DNA of 64,000 nt from Sphingobacteriaceae bacterium (GCA_017745075.1 JAGIAD010000002.1:1-64000); one strand, 5' to 3'; shown: positions 1 through 8,971, counted from the first letter of the stretch. Numbers and translations are program-made. The notes: generated from the letters alone by a model not told the origin.

Positions 1-69
1 CAGAGAAGTTAAGCCCACCAGAGCCGATGGTACTGCGGTAACACGTGGGAGAGTAGGTCGGTGCCAGAT
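1..69 (+). rRNA. rrf: 5S ribosomal RNA, 3' part
   Basis: The first bases read as the 3' two-thirds of a bacterial 5S rRNA, with the loop-B-like AGAGAAGTTAAGCCC segment and the GGGAGAGTAGGTCGGTGCC 3' end. The 5' part lies outside the window. A rho-independent terminator follows at once, so this is the end of an rrn operon. The exact 3' end is estimated to within a few bases. Confidence 0.93.
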
Positions 70-77
70 CTTAAAAG

Positions 78-113
78 AGCCCCTTCAGCAGAGATGTTGA
101 AGGGGCTTCTTGT
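78..113 (+). terminator. rho-independent terminator of the rrn operon
   Basis: A 10-bp perfect stem, AGCCCCTTCA pairing with TGAAGGGGCT, is followed by TCTTGTTT. It lies directly after the 5S rRNA. Confidence 0.9.
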
Positions 114-452
114 TTAAAGGGCATTTCAGCAAGAGACGAAAGACCAGAGACCAAAGACTAAAGACCAAAGCAAAATGCAGCTGCTTTAACTGCCTTCCTT
201 TATGCCTTAATTCTCTTAATGATAGAATGGTGGTGATGTTCCCGCAGATGACGCTGATAAACGCTGAGCAGTTCCATCATCCCTCTTCCATCCTCCACCG
301 TTGTATAATAGCCCTGATGGCAGTGGCACGGAGCCAATTCTTCATTGGCGGAGTACAGCGTACAGCAGGACAGAACCCTTCCGAAAAGAACAGGAAACCG
401 CGCTCCAGTAAATGATTAAGGATTGTACCTTAATGAATATTAAATAATGTGA
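114..452. other. gene-free stretch with decayed interspersed repeats
   Basis: I see no convincing gene here. The 101-residue ORF in the track begins inside the rRNA terminator, has low-complexity composition at its start and matches nothing I recognise. The stretch opens with the GACTAAAGACCAAAGC-type repeat (131-170) and contains a degenerate 'CGCAGATGACGCTGATAAACGCTGA' type segment of the sort found scattered between genes in this phylum. It ends at the convergent 3' end of rlmN. Confidence 0.6.
131..170 (+). repeat. short interspersed repeat, GACYAAAGACCAAAG type
   Basis: Near-periodic units of 'gaccaaagactaaagaccaaag' are seen. A 17-base run, GACTAAAGACCAAAGCA, recurs in inverted orientation at 45877-45915. 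It lies between genes and has no coding potential. Confidence 0.7.
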
Positions 453-1517
453 CTAATTATTAGCTTCTTCTTTAACCGCCAACTGCCCGCAAGCGGCATC
501 GATATCTTTACCACGGCTACGGCGGATATTGGTATTAATGCCCTGGCTTTTTAGGTAATTTGAAAAAGCATCAATTTTATCGCCTTCAGCATTTGTGAAA
601 TCGGCAAAAGAAATGGGATTATATTCGATCAGATTTACCTTACAAGGAATATGTTTACAGAATTTTGCTAAATCCATGGCATCCGAAATCTCATCGTTAA
701 AATGATTAAAAACAATGTATTCGTAAGTTACCGGATTTTTCGTTTTAGCAAAGTAGTACTTAAGTGCATCTGCCAGCGCTTTTAACGAGTTGGCTTCATT
801 GATGGGCATAATTTCATTACGCTTCTCATCATTAGCAGCATGAAGTGATAATGCAAGATTGAATTTAGCGCCATCGTCGCCCAGTTTTTTGATCATCTTT
901 GCAATACCGGCTGTAGATACGGTAATGCGCTTATAACTCATATTTAAGCCATCAGGAGCGGTAATACGCTCTATAGACTTCAATACGTTTGCATAATTTA
1001 AAAGAGGTTCTCCCATCCCCATATACACGATATTGGTAAGCGGGTTATTATAGTTCTGTTTGGCCTGTTTATCAATCAGTACCACCTGGTCGTAAATTTC
1101 GTCAGCGTTTAGGTTACGCTTACGGTCCATGTAGCCTGTTGCACAGAATTTACAGGTTAAACTACAGCCCACCTGTGAACTCACACAAGCAGTCATACGG
1201 TCTTCTAAAGGGATTAAAACGCCCTCAACAATGTTTCCATCGGCTAACCTGAATGTATTTTTAATGGTATGGTCGTTACTGAACTGGGAGTTGTTAACCT
1301 GAACAGCGTTTATGGCAAAAGATTCGTCCAAAGCCTTGCGGAGATCTTTGGACAGATTGCTCATCTGCTCGAAACTCGTAGCCGATTTTTCCCAAAGCCA
1401 CTGGTAAATCTGCTTGGCCCTAAATGCAGGTTGCTGCATCGCTACAAGGTGCTGTTGCAGTTGTGGAAGATCTAATGCACGAATATCGGTTTTTTTTGCT
1501 GTTACCATTTGTTGCAA
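453..1517 (-). CDS. rlmN: 23S rRNA (adenine-2503-C2)-methyltransferase RlmN
   Basis: This is a radical-SAM enzyme that methylates C2 of A2503 in 23S rRNA and A37 of some tRNAs, in the cytoplasm. The 354-residue product carries the cluster motif CxxxCxxC at C118, C122 and C125. The two mechanistic cysteines of the family appear at C111 (in TACVSSQVGC) and C343 (in DAACGQLA). The motif GMGEPLLNY and the LSLHAAND segment are also typical. Length matches the family. The gene is 79 bases downstream of rluF on the same strand and may be co-transcribed with it. ATG codons at residues 1 and 4 are both possible starts; the first is kept. The call is secure. Confidence 0.96.
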   Translation of the reverse strand: MQQMVTAKKTDIRALDLPQLQQHLVAMQQPAFRAKQIYQWLWEKSATSFEQMSNLSKDLRKALDESFAINAVQVNNSQFSNDHTIKNTFRLADGNIVEGVLIPLEDRMTACVSSQVGCSLTCKFCATGYMDRKRNLNADEIYDQVVLIDKQAKQNYNNPLTNIVYMGMGEPLLNYANVLKSIERITAPDGLNMSYKRITVSTAGIAKMIKKLGDDGAKFNLALSLHAANDEKRNEIMPINEANSLKALADALKYYFAKTKNPVTYEYIVFNHFNDEISDAMDLAKFCKHIPCKVNLIEYNPISFADFTNAEGDKIDAFSNYLKSQGINTNIRRSRGKDIDAACGQLAVKEEANN

Positions 1518-1596
1518 AGGTACTTAAAAAAGGCAGAAGGTAAAAGATCGATGGAGTAAGGCAGCTGGATAAAGCCAAATTTTACAATTTGTTAGC

Positions 1597-2571
1597 TTAT
1601 CTTCCCCTGCTTCTTGAATTAGATTTATTTGCCGGTTTACCCTTTGCCGGCCTCGAATTTTTGTTTGCGGTATTACTTTTACCGGTTGGTTTTGATGCAG
1701 AGTGACCAGTTGTTTTCTTACCCGGAGATTTCTGAGCCGACGGTTTAGGTTTGAATGCCTTTTTTGGCTGTTCTTTTCTAAATTCAGAGACTTCCTCCCA
1801 GGCATCTGCCTTTTTCCTGGGAGCGTTTTTTGTTTTGGGTTTAGCTTCGGAAGATGAGTTTTCGATACTTTTGGTAATGGCTTTCATCTCTTCTTCGGTA
1901 AGCTCTCTAAACTCCCCGGTTGGGATACCTTTAAGGCTGATATTCATGATCCGTATACGCTCAAGTTTGTTTACCTCATAACCAAAATGCTCGCACATTC
2001 TGCGGATCTGCCTGTTTAAACCCTGAATTAAGACAATATTAAAAACAAAGGTGCTGATTTGACGAACCTTGCATTTGCGTGTATTTACTCCCAAAATAGG
2101 AACGCCATTGCTCATTCCAAAAATGAAATCTTCGGTAATGGGTTTATTGACCGTAACTATATATTCTTTTTCGTGTTTGTTCCCGGCCCTTAAAATTTTG
2201 TTTACAATATCGCCGTTATTGGTCAGGAAAATCAAGCCCGATGAATCTTTGTCCAATCTGCCAATAGGAAATATCCTTTCACTATAGTTAACGTAATCTA
2301 CAATATTATCGCGGACACCGGATTCGGTAGTACTGGTAATGCCCACAGGTTTATTGAAAGCCAACAGGATAAAATTACTTTCTTCCTTAGGTTCGATATT
2401 GTGGCCATTAACCATTACCCTGTCACCAGCGAAAACCTGATCGCCTACTTTAGCCTTTTTGCCATTGATAAAAACGGTACCCTTTTCGATATAACGGTCT
2501 GCTTCACGGCGCGAACATAATCCACTTTCACTGATGAATTTATTTAAACGGGTGGCAGAGTTATTATTCAT
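1597..2571 (-). CDS. rluF: 23S rRNA pseudouridine(2604) synthase RluF
   Basis: The protein modifies uridine in 23S rRNA. It has an N-terminal S4 RNA-binding domain (about residues 7-55, [21 protein letters not shown]) and an RsuA/RluB/E/F-type catalytic domain with the catalytic aspartate D107 in [18 protein letters not shown]. The sequence through residue 240, including [18 protein letters not shown] and [12 protein letters not shown], is strikingly close to what I know of E. coli RluF, so the subfamily call is strong. From about residue 240 to 324 the protein is a Lys/Pro/Ser/Gly-rich basic tail, presumably disordered and RNA-binding. rlmN follows downstream. Confidence 0.93.
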   Translation of the reverse strand: MNNNSATRLNKFISESGLCSRREADRYIEKGTVFINGKKAKVGDQVFAGDRVMVNGHNIEPKEESNFILLAFNKPVGITSTTESGVRDNIVDYVNYSERIFPIGRLDKDSSGLIFLTNNGDIVNKILRAGNKHEKEYIVTVNKPITEDFIFGMSNGVPILGVNTRKCKVRQISTFVFNIVLIQGLNRQIRRMCEHFGYEVNKLERIRIMNISLKGIPTGEFRELTEEEMKAITKSIENSSSEAKPKTKNAPRKKADAWEEVSEFRKEQPKKAFKPKPSAQKSPGKKTTGHSASKPTGKSNTANKNSRPAKGKPANKSNSRSRGR

Positions 2572-2598
2572 GCTGCAATTTTACGGAAATAAATCAGG

Positions 2599-3120
2599 TT
2601 ATTCATTTTCCAGAGCAAGAACAAAGGCATGAATGGTATTTTTAAGTTTTGTTAAAGTTTCCTGATCTGTAATTTTAGCCTCAAAATTAATCTTTGCTTT
2701 TGCAAAAGGAATGAGCTGGGAAAAAACTTTTGCTTCGAGTACGGTTAAAACATCGATGATAGACTGATGGGCTTTTTCGCCCTGAGTAGAAGCAACAAGC
2801 GCTAATACAGGTTTACCAGAAAATGATGCAGAACTTACCGTCCAATCGAGCAGGTTTTTTAAAGAACCCGGCAAACCCATAGCATATTCTGGTGTAGAAA
2901 TGATAATGCCATCTGCTTTTTGGAGGGCTTCGCGGAGATCACTGACAACTTTTGGTTGGTTTTCTAAATCCAAATCGGGGTTGAAATGTGGAACATCTGC
3001 AATAGTAGGGAAGACAGAAACCTCAAAATCTTTCCCCAAAAGATGGCTAATTGCCGAAATGTAAAGTGCGTTGGTTGATGAAGATTTGGTGCTGCCAGAA
3101 ATTGCAAATACTTTTTTCAT
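2599..3120 (-). CDS. NADPH-dependent FMN reductase family protein
   Basis: This is a 173-residue flavodoxin-fold protein. It has the N-terminal FMN phosphate loop ISGSTKSSSTN (residues 7-17) and the conserved STPEYAMGLPGSLKNLLDW segment of the NADPH-dependent FMN reductase (chromate/azo/quinone reductase-like) family. Such enzymes use NAD(P)H to reduce FMN or small electrophiles in the cytoplasm. The substrate cannot be told from sequence. It lies 27 bases upstream of rluF on the same strand and starts at an ATG followed by a lysine-rich N terminus. Confidence 0.88.
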   Translation of the reverse strand: MKKVFAISGSTKSSSTNALYISAISHLLGKDFEVSVFPTIADVPHFNPDLDLENQPKVVSDLREALQKADGIIISTPEYAMGLPGSLKNLLDWTVSSASFSGKPVLALVASTQGEKAHQSIIDVLTVLEAKVFSQLIPFAKAKINFEAKITDQETLTKLKNTIHAFVLALENE

Positions 3121-3237
3121 TACTAAAAATAGTAAAGTGAAGACAAATTATAAAGTGAGGCGGGTAATCCGATGGTCATTTCAATTTAACTGTTAAAACG
3201 CACCAGTTTTCAACAGTTAATTTAAAAACATAAAGTA

Positions 3238-3735
3238 CTAAAAATTCTGATCATCGGCACTAGGTCCGTAACTTCCCGGAATTGCAATATCCAGTAACCT
3301 TAAATATACTCCCAATTGTGCACGGTGATGGGAAGTTTGGCTTAAAGAGTGGCGGATGGTTTCATATTTAGAGTAATCGGCAAGTACCTGTTTGCCCATC
3401 CTCAATACCCAACGACCGTTTAAGTCTTCTTCTGTTGCTTTTTCCAGCTCCGCTTTTCCCAATGCATAATTTTTCTCCAGGATTTTAACCAGATCAGCGG
3501 CATTTTCTGCAGGCTCTTCTACATAAGGTGCTGTTTCGAAATCTAATCCTTCGGTTGTTAAAGCCAGCGAAACCCAGCTTGGCAAATCGGCAATATGAAC
3601 GGCAAGCGATTTCATTTTCATGCTTTTTTCGTGAGGTGCCCAGTCAAACTTACCTGTTGGTACAATGGCCAGGAATTTTTTCGTGGTGTTAAATTCCGCT
3701 TCATACTCTTTCAATAATAATTTAATAATGTCCAT
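3238..3735 (-). CDS. DinB family protein
   Basis: This is a 165-residue DinB/YfiT-like four-helix protein. The histidines expected to form the metal site are seen in VAHIADL-like 'VHIADLPSW', and in 'RHSLSQTSHHRAQLGVYLRLL' near the C terminus, which is the classic DinB HxxxH pattern. Members are putative metal-dependent thiol transferases or hydrolases; the role here is unknown. The ORF track starts at 3822, but residue 30 (MDIIKLLLKEYEAEF) is the usual family start and the extra N terminus is not conserved-looking, so the ATG at 3735 is chosen. The WYL regulator lies upstream on the same strand. Confidence 0.85.
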   Translation of the reverse strand: MDIIKLLLKEYEAEFNTTKKFLAIVPTGKFDWAPHEKSMKMKSLAVHIADLPSWVSLALTTEGLDFETAPYVEEPAENAADLVKILEKNYALGKAELEKATEEDLNGRWVLRMGKQVLADYSKYETIRHSLSQTSHHRAQLGVYLRLLDIAIPGSYGPSADDQNF

Positions 3736-3870
3736 ATTTTTCTGTTTTGTCTTTTCTATTGTGTGTAATTCCATAAGTAATAAATCAGCAATGCTCATGA
3801 CTTTTAATGTTTGTTTACACAAAGAAAATACGGGTCACTGACAACCCTATGGCAGCATAAAAAATATTTT

Positions 3871-4560
3871 TTAATAATTTACAGGTAACAAATGCATATA
3901 ATCGCTTAATGGCATGTGCTGGGTTTTTCTGAATGGGATGCCCAGATTTTTTAAACAGGTAATCCGCGTGAGGTTAAAATCGCGGTATTCATTGCGGTAG
4001 TGGCACCAGGCAATGAGGTGCCAGCTAAATGCGTAGAAAATGAGGCCAATTGGTTCTACTTCCCTTTTGCTTACTTCTTCCTTATTATTTTTATAACCCA
4101 GTTCAATTAAATTCTTCTCGCCGATGGCGTGCTGAATAAGAGACAGGTATCCGAAGTTGAAGTTCAATCTTTCAGGAATCTGCAATTTGATATGCTGATT
4201 TAAAGTTTCGAGTTTTTCTTTTTGACTGGTTTTTAATACCGCTTTTACCTTGGTTAGCGCTGAAGAATAATGGTTTCGGATGGAATTGTCAGCAAAACCG
4301 TTGACCAGGCTTTCTACCAATAACATGGCATTGGCTTCATCCATATTAAAAGAAACCGGGGGTAAGAAATAGCCCTGAACCAGGTAATAGCCCTTATGCT
4401 GTTCAAAACTTACCGGTATGCCTTGTTCGCCCAATGCCTTAATATCACGATAAACAGTACGAATGCTCATATCAAACCTTTCTGCAATTTTTTCTGCGGT
4501 AATGTATTTTTTGGACTGAAGCAGGGTTAATATTCCAAAAAGGCGGTCGATACGGTTCAT
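3871..4560 (-). CDS. YafY-type HTH/WYL-domain transcriptional regulator
   Basis: This is a 229-residue regulator. The N-terminal winged helix-turn-helix (residues 1-60, ITAEKIAERFDMSIRTVYRDIKAL) is of the HTH_11 type. The rest is a WYL domain with the segment 'GLIFYAFSWHLIAWCHYRNEYRDFNLTRI', thought to sense nucleic acid or small ligands. The track's start at 4578 is a TTG; the ATG at 4560 gives the standard MNRIDRLFGIL start of this family and is preferred. It is placed upstream of the DinB gene, a common pairing, so it may regulate that gene and itself. Confidence 0.88.
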   Translation of the reverse strand: MNRIDRLFGILTLLQSKKYITAEKIAERFDMSIRTVYRDIKALGEQGIPVSFEQHKGYYLVQGYFLPPVSFNMDEANAMLLVESLVNGFADNSIRNHYSSALTKVKAVLKTSQKEKLETLNQHIKLQIPERLNFNFGYLSLIQHAIGEKNLIELGYKNNKEEVSKREVEPIGLIFYAFSWHLIAWCHYRNEYRDFNLTRITCLKNLGIPFRKTQHMPLSDYMHLLPVNY

Positions 4561-4698
4561 AGTATGTTTTTTAGGCAATTAAAATTAAAGTTTTTTAATC
4601 AATTTTTCTTGTGGTACGTTATTTGTAAAAGATAAAACATATCAATTCTAAACGATAAACCGTTATTATAATGGTTTTAAGTTAATAATCTAAATTAA

Positions 4699-7176
4699 AT
4701 GGCGGCTGTTATTCAAAAGCGTTTCTTCCGTGCAATAAAAAGTAAAGTGATTATAGGTTTCCTGTTTGCCTGTTTTGCGCTGCTTTTGGCGTGGGGTATC
4801 AGTAAGTTTGCTTTCACGCGGATGCTCGATACCGTTGAGGAAATTTCGGCCCCGAACGATCGCTTGAGGATTGTAAACGATCTTTCGCATAAAATTGCAC
4901 GGTTAGATCAGTTACAGCGCGATGAGGCTTTTAATAAACAGGGTAATTACAGTTTTTTAAAAGAATCGCGTAAATTAAGATCCAGTCTGGATACCCTGAG
5001 GAAATTATACCGTGGTGATTCTGCCCAGCTGGCCAGGATAAAGTCAATTAAAAACTTACTGTCCGATCGCGACAAACAGTTTATAAACTACCTTAAAGTG
5101 AGGGAAACGCTGGTGAATACCAAATCGTTCTCTGAGGAGGTACGGAAATTAAATGAGCTGGTGGCCACAAGGGCAAGACAAACGGATAGTGCCGTATTAA
5201 CTACCGAAACCACTACTTCAACCACGACGGTTGCACCAGAAGAAGAACAAAAATCGCGTGGTTTTCTGAGCAAACTTTTTGGCAAGAAGAAATCTGATGT
5301 TTACAAAATCATCAACGAAGAGTTTAAGGTTAAGCGTGATACGTTAAATGCAAAGGCTGAAGACAGCATCATGAAAAGCATGACGGGCTCGTTAAAGAAT
5401 ATCGAGCTGGAACAACGTCAGAAAAGCCAGAAATTTTTAAAACGCGAGGCAGATCTATCAAGCGCCAGTAATGCCTTAACGGCTAAAATGCTGCAGATTT
5501 TACGAGAGGTTGAGGGCCAAGCGATGGCCCAGGTAGATTTGAATGGTATACAGGCTAAAGAAGTGGTTAACGATGGGATTACGCAGATTACCACCATTAT
5601 CATTATCTTTTTCCTGTTAACAGTTGTGCTGCTGTATCTAATTTTGGCCGATATTACGAAAAGCAACAGGTATAGAAGGGCCTTAGAACTTGCCAAAGAT
5701 GAAGCAGAATACCACGGCAAGGCAAAGCAGAGGTTCTTATCAAACATGAGCCATGAGATAAGAACGCCACTACAATCTATTTTGGGCTACGCCGAGTTGA
5801 TTACCCAGCAGGATGTACCCAACAAAAAAGATGTGGATGCCATTTACCAATCTTCCATCCATTTACTGCAAATTGTGAATGAAGTATTGGATTACAACCG
5901 GATTATTTCGGGCGAATTCAGTTTCAATAACCAGGTATTCAATATCAAAAAAGCTTTAGATGAGGTAATTTCTGTAATGCGGCCATTGGCAGAGCAGAAA
6001 TCACTCCAGTTAAATACAGCGCTTGATCTTAACGACCTGGAATTTGTAAAGGGCGATGCTTTTAGGCTAAAACAGATTTTATTTAACTTATTGGGTAACG
6101 CTGTAAAATTTACGTTGAAAGGCGAAATTAAACTCTCGGTTTCGTTTAAAAGACAAGGGGAAGATTTGCACTTTCATTTTACCATAAAGGATACAGGCAT
6201 AGGTTTCGAAGAAAAAGATATCCCAAAAATATTTAATGAATTTGAACAGATAGAATCTCCGGAGAAATATATTATCAACCAGGCAGGTACAGGCTTGGGG
6301 CTGCCTATTGTTAAATCCTTGATCGAAACACAAGGTGGTAGGATTTATGTTAAAAGTAAGCCAGGCATAGGCACTACATTTAACATTTACATGAAATATG
6401 AAAATACCACCGAGCGGATAAACGACACATTAGATTTAGAACATTATGCGATAGTAAACCCAGGTACGGTTTGGGTAATTGACGATGATAAACTTATTCT
6501 CGATTTATGTGGAATGATTTTTCAGAAAAACGAAATCCCATTCCGAATTTTTACCCAGGTGGCTGATATCTTACACGCAGAACCTGAGCCTGATTTAAAG
6601 TATGTATTGATTGATATGCGCATGCCCGAAATGACCGGTTTTGAGCTTTGCCATTTATTGAAAAAGAAATTGCCAAAGCATATTAAGTTCTATGCCATTA
6701 CCGCGCAGGTTCTGCCCGAAGAACGCGAAATGGTTTTAAGTGAAGGTTTTGATGGCCTGATTATGAAACCGTTTAGGGCAGTTGATATCCTGTCTATATT
6801 TGATAAAACAGAAATTTTAACAGAGCAGCCCGAATTTGATTTCTCTTCAATAGAAAAAATGACCTTTGGCGACCAACAAATGTTGGATAAAATTTTGAAC
6901 CGTTTTAAACAGGATTCTATAGATGACGCCACAACGCTGAAGAAGCATTTAATCGATGACGACGCCGATCAGGCCAGGTTACTGGTTCATCGTCTTGCAG
7001 GACGTATGGCGCAGATGGGCTCGAAAACTTTGGCAGGTGCATTTCGTTCCCTTGAAATAGAAATTGCCGGAAAAGGTTTAACGGAGCGCATTAAATCTGA
7101 TGTTTTATTACAGGTCAGAAAACTAGATGGTTTAATTGCATTTATGGAAAAAATCGATTATGCTAATGCCGGGTAA
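4699..7176 (+). CDS. hybrid sensor histidine kinase with receiver and Hpt domains
   Basis: This is an 825-residue membrane kinase. A first membrane helix is near residues 13-35 and a second near 294-316. They enclose a roughly 260-residue extracytoplasmic sensor region that is helical and has a Thr-rich stretch (TTETTTSTTTV); I recognise no named sensor domain. Then come HisKA (H352 in NMSHEIRTPL), HATPase_c (N467 in NLLGNAVKF, DTGIGF, GTGLGL), a receiver (acidic D595-D597, phospho-acceptor D639 in LIDMRMPEMTGFE) and an Hpt domain (H764 in LVHRLAGRMAQMG). All phosphorelay residues are present. It converges on an NtrC-type regulator with no space between the stop codons; the two probably form one relay. 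Confidence 0.93.
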   Translation: MAAVIQKRFFRAIKSKVIIGFLFACFALLLAWGISKFAFTRMLDTVEEISAPNDRLRIVNDLSHKIARLDQLQRDEAFNKQGNYSFLKESRKLRSSLDTLRKLYRGDSAQLARIKSIKNLLSDRDKQFINYLKVRETLVNTKSFSEEVRKLNELVATRARQTDSAVLTTETTTSTTTVAPEEEQKSRGFLSKLFGKKKSDVYKIINEEFKVKRDTLNAKAEDSIMKSMTGSLKNIELEQRQKSQKFLKREADLSSASNALTAKMLQILREVEGQAMAQVDLNGIQAKEVVNDGITQITTIIIIFFLLTVVLLYLILADITKSNRYRRALELAKDEAEYHGKAKQRFLSNMSHEIRTPLQSILGYAELITQQDVPNKKDVDAIYQSSIHLLQIVNEVLDYNRIISGEFSFNNQVFNIKKALDEVISVMRPLAEQKSLQLNTALDLNDLEFVKGDAFRLKQILFNLLGNAVKFTLKGEIKLSVSFKRQGEDLHFHFTIKDTGIGFEEKDIPKIFNEFEQIESPEKYIINQAGTGLGLPIVKSLIETQGGRIYVKSKPGIGTTFNIYMKYENTTERINDTLDLEHYAIVNPGTVWVIDDDKLILDLCGMIFQKNEIPFRIFTQVADILHAEPEPDLKYVLIDMRMPEMTGFELCHLLKKKLPKHIKFYAITAQVLPEEREMVLSEGFDGLIMKPFRAVDILSIFDKTEILTEQPEFDFSSIEKMTFGDQQMLDKILNRFKQDSIDDATTLKKHLIDDDADQARLLVHRLAGRMAQMGSKTLAGAFRSLEIEIAGKGLTERIKSDVLLQVRKLDGLIAFMEKIDYANAG

Positions 7177-8508
7177 TTATTCTATGCCGTAGCGTTCCAT
7201 TTTGGCGTATAATGTTTTACGATCGATATTTAAAATCTTTGCGGCTTTTGATTTGTTATGCCTCACTTTAATCAACGTCTCCGTAATCAAGGCTTTTTCA
7301 TTCTGTTCGTTAACTGCCTTCAGATCGGATGAATTGCCCGGAGCTGACTGGTGTTGAACAGAAATCATCATTTCATCAGGTAATGCACCAATCTGTGCAA
7401 CATCGCCAGGGCTTAATAAAACCATGCGTTTAATTACGTTGCTCAGCTCACGCAGATTTCCTGGCCAATCGTAACTCAGCAAAAGTGCTTTTGCCTCATT
7501 GGAAATACTTTTAACATTGCGTTGCAGGTCGCGGTTTGATAGTTGTATAAAGTGGTTGATAAAAAGCTCCAGATCACCGCCCCTTTCTCTTAAAGGTGGA
7601 AGCTGGATTTTGAATTCATTTAAACGATGATATAAATCCTCCCTGAATTCTCCCTGTTGCATGCTATTGGCCAGATCGTCATTTGTAGCCGTAATAATAC
7701 GTACATTAACCGGAATCTGTTTGGTACTGCCCAAAGGCTGGATTACCCTTTCTTGTAATGCCCTGAGTAATTTAATCTGTACTTCATAACTCAGATTGCC
7801 AACTTCATCTAAAAATAAAGTTCCTCCGTTGGCAACCTCGAATTGACCTTTTTTGTCGTTCAAGGCACCTGTAAAAGCACCTTTTACATGCCCAAATAGT
7901 TCACTGGCGGCTAAATCTTTCGATAAAGCTCCACAATCTATTGCAACAAAGGGTTTATCGGCACGTTTGCTCTGTTGGTGAAGGGTTCTGGCTGCAAACT
8001 CTTTCCCTGTGCCGCTTTCGCCCTGTATAATCACCGACATGTCTGTTGGCGCTACCAAATTGATGTGTTCATACAGTTTATCTGCAATTGCGCTTTTTCC
8101 TTTTATAAAATCACCATTGGTTTCTTTTGGTGGAGCACTTTTTAAATCCTTTTTGGCTAAAGAATTTTTGATCACCATTAATAACTCATCCGGGTTAACC
8201 GGCTTGGTAATGTAATCAAAAGCGCCCAATTGAATAGATTTTACAGCTGTACGCACATCGTTAAAGCTGGTCATGATAATTACCGGAATAGAAAGACCCA
8301 GGTCGCGAAGGTGAGTAAGCACTTCAAATCCGGTTCCATCCGGCAGGCGGTAATCAATTAAAAGTAAATCGAATTCATTGGTTTCAACTTGCTTAAATGA
8401 TTGCTTTACCTGGGTTACAAGGGTCACCTCATGACCGTTTTTCGTTAAAAAACCATCAAGTAATTGAGCAAATGTGGTATCGTCTTCTAAAATCAGGATT
8501 CTCGCCAT
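7177..8508 (-). CDS. NtrC-family sigma-54-dependent response regulator
   Basis: This is a 443-residue regulator. The receiver has D52 as phospho-acceptor, with T80 and K102 in place. The AAA+ domain has Walker A GESGTGKE (163-170), the sigma-54 contact loop GAFTGA (210-215) and Walker B TLFLDE. A Fis-type helix-turn-helix ends the protein (KSKAAKILNIDRKTLYAKMERYG). It should activate sigma-54 promoters when phosphorylated. The track's start at 8535 lies inside a terminator hairpin, so the ATG at 8508 (MARILILEDD) is chosen. A TATTTTTG box sits only 4 bases before that ATG. Its partner is probably the convergent hybrid kinase. Confidence 0.94.
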   Translation of the reverse strand: MARILILEDDTTFAQLLDGFLTKNGHEVTLVTQVKQSFKQVETNEFDLLLIDYRLPDGTGFEVLTHLRDLGLSIPVIIMTSFNDVRTAVKSIQLGAFDYITKPVNPDELLMVIKNSLAKKDLKSAPPKETNGDFIKGKSAIADKLYEHINLVAPTDMSVIIQGESGTGKEFAARTLHQQSKRADKPFVAIDCGALSKDLAASELFGHVKGAFTGALNDKKGQFEVANGGTLFLDEVGNLSYEVQIKLLRALQERVIQPLGSTKQIPVNVRIITATNDDLANSMQQGEFREDLYHRLNEFKIQLPPLRERGGDLELFINHFIQLSNRDLQRNVKSISNEAKALLLSYDWPGNLRELSNVIKRMVLLSPGDVAQIGALPDEMMISVQHQSAPGNSSDLKAVNEQNEKALITETLIKVRHNKSKAAKILNIDRKTLYAKMERYGIE

Positions 8509-8514
8509 GTAACA

Positions 8515-8546
8515 AAAATAAGAAAAGCCGGACATAATCCGGCTTT
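8515..8546 (-). terminator. rho-independent terminator after the PepSY-like gene triplet
   Basis: On the minus strand, AAAGCCGGA pairs with TCCGGCTTT (9 bp, 5-base loop) and is followed by TCTTATTTTTG. It sits between the last small exported-protein gene and the response regulator, and separates their transcripts. Confidence 0.85.
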
Positions 8547-8578
8547 CTTATAATAGGTAGATGTAATTATTTGGGTTT

Positions 8579-8893
8579 TTATTGAACAGGCTTACCGTCT
8601 TTATCAATTTTAACTGAACCAGTTTCTGCTTCTTTTTTAACATTGATTAAGTAGTATTCCTTAGTACCTTCTTTCACAGACCAAGCTTCAGTAGCGGTCC
8701 ATCCTTTATATGCATCTGATTTTAATGCAGTAGTTACTGGCTCTGGTAATTCTTCCAATTTAACCGGAGTTTTTACTGCACTATCCTGAACTGCAACAAT
8801 TGCAGTAGTTTTAAAATCTTTTACTTCACTTGCCTGTACTGCTGAGAATCCTGCAAAAGCTAGGAACGCAGCTGATAAAATTAATTTTTTCAT
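8579..8893 (-). CDS. small exported PepSY-like protein, copy 1 of 3
   Basis: This is a 104-residue protein with a clear N-terminal signal peptide (KKLILSAAFLAFAGFSAVQAS). The mature part, about 80 residues, has the pattern LEELPEPVTTALKS...GWTATEAWSVKEGTKEYYLINVKK...VKIDKDGKPVQ. This resembles a single repeat of the PepSY-like (BLIP-like) fold of Bacteroidota periplasmic proteins; function unknown. From TAIVAVQ to the C terminus it matches its two neighbours at nearly every residue. It is the last gene of the triplet and is followed by a strong terminator. Its signal peptide differs from those of copies 2 and 3. Confidence 0.85.
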   Translation of the reverse strand: MKKLILSAAFLAFAGFSAVQASEVKDFKTTAIVAVQDSAVKTPVKLEELPEPVTTALKSDAYKGWTATEAWSVKEGTKEYYLINVKKEAETGSVKIDKDGKPVQ

Positions 8894-8914
8894 CTTGTTT
8901 CTTTTTTAGTTTAT

Positions 8915-8934
8915 GCGCAGCCCGAAAGCTGCGC
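8915..8934 (-). other. GC-rich hairpin between PepSY-like copies 2 and 1
   Basis: GCGCAGC pairs with GCTGCGC around a 6-base loop, in the 78-base gap between two paralogs. No T-run follows on the minus strand, so it does not look like a terminator. It may be a processing or stability element of a shared transcript. Confidence 0.6.
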
Positions 8935-8971
8935 TAATATTGATTATACCTTAGGGAGTATTTACTTCTGA

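Noticed and set aside
131-170. CRISPR array
   Set aside because: The repeat units are a few bases long and contiguous, with no unique spacers and no cas genes.
110-415. 101-residue plus-strand ORF after the 5S rRNA
   Set aside because: It starts inside the rRNA terminator, runs through a tandem repeat and has no recognisable protein features.
1524-1805. Minus-strand ORF of 93 residues overlapping the rluF 3' end
   Set aside because: It is an out-of-frame shadow of the Lys/Gly-rich RluF tail.
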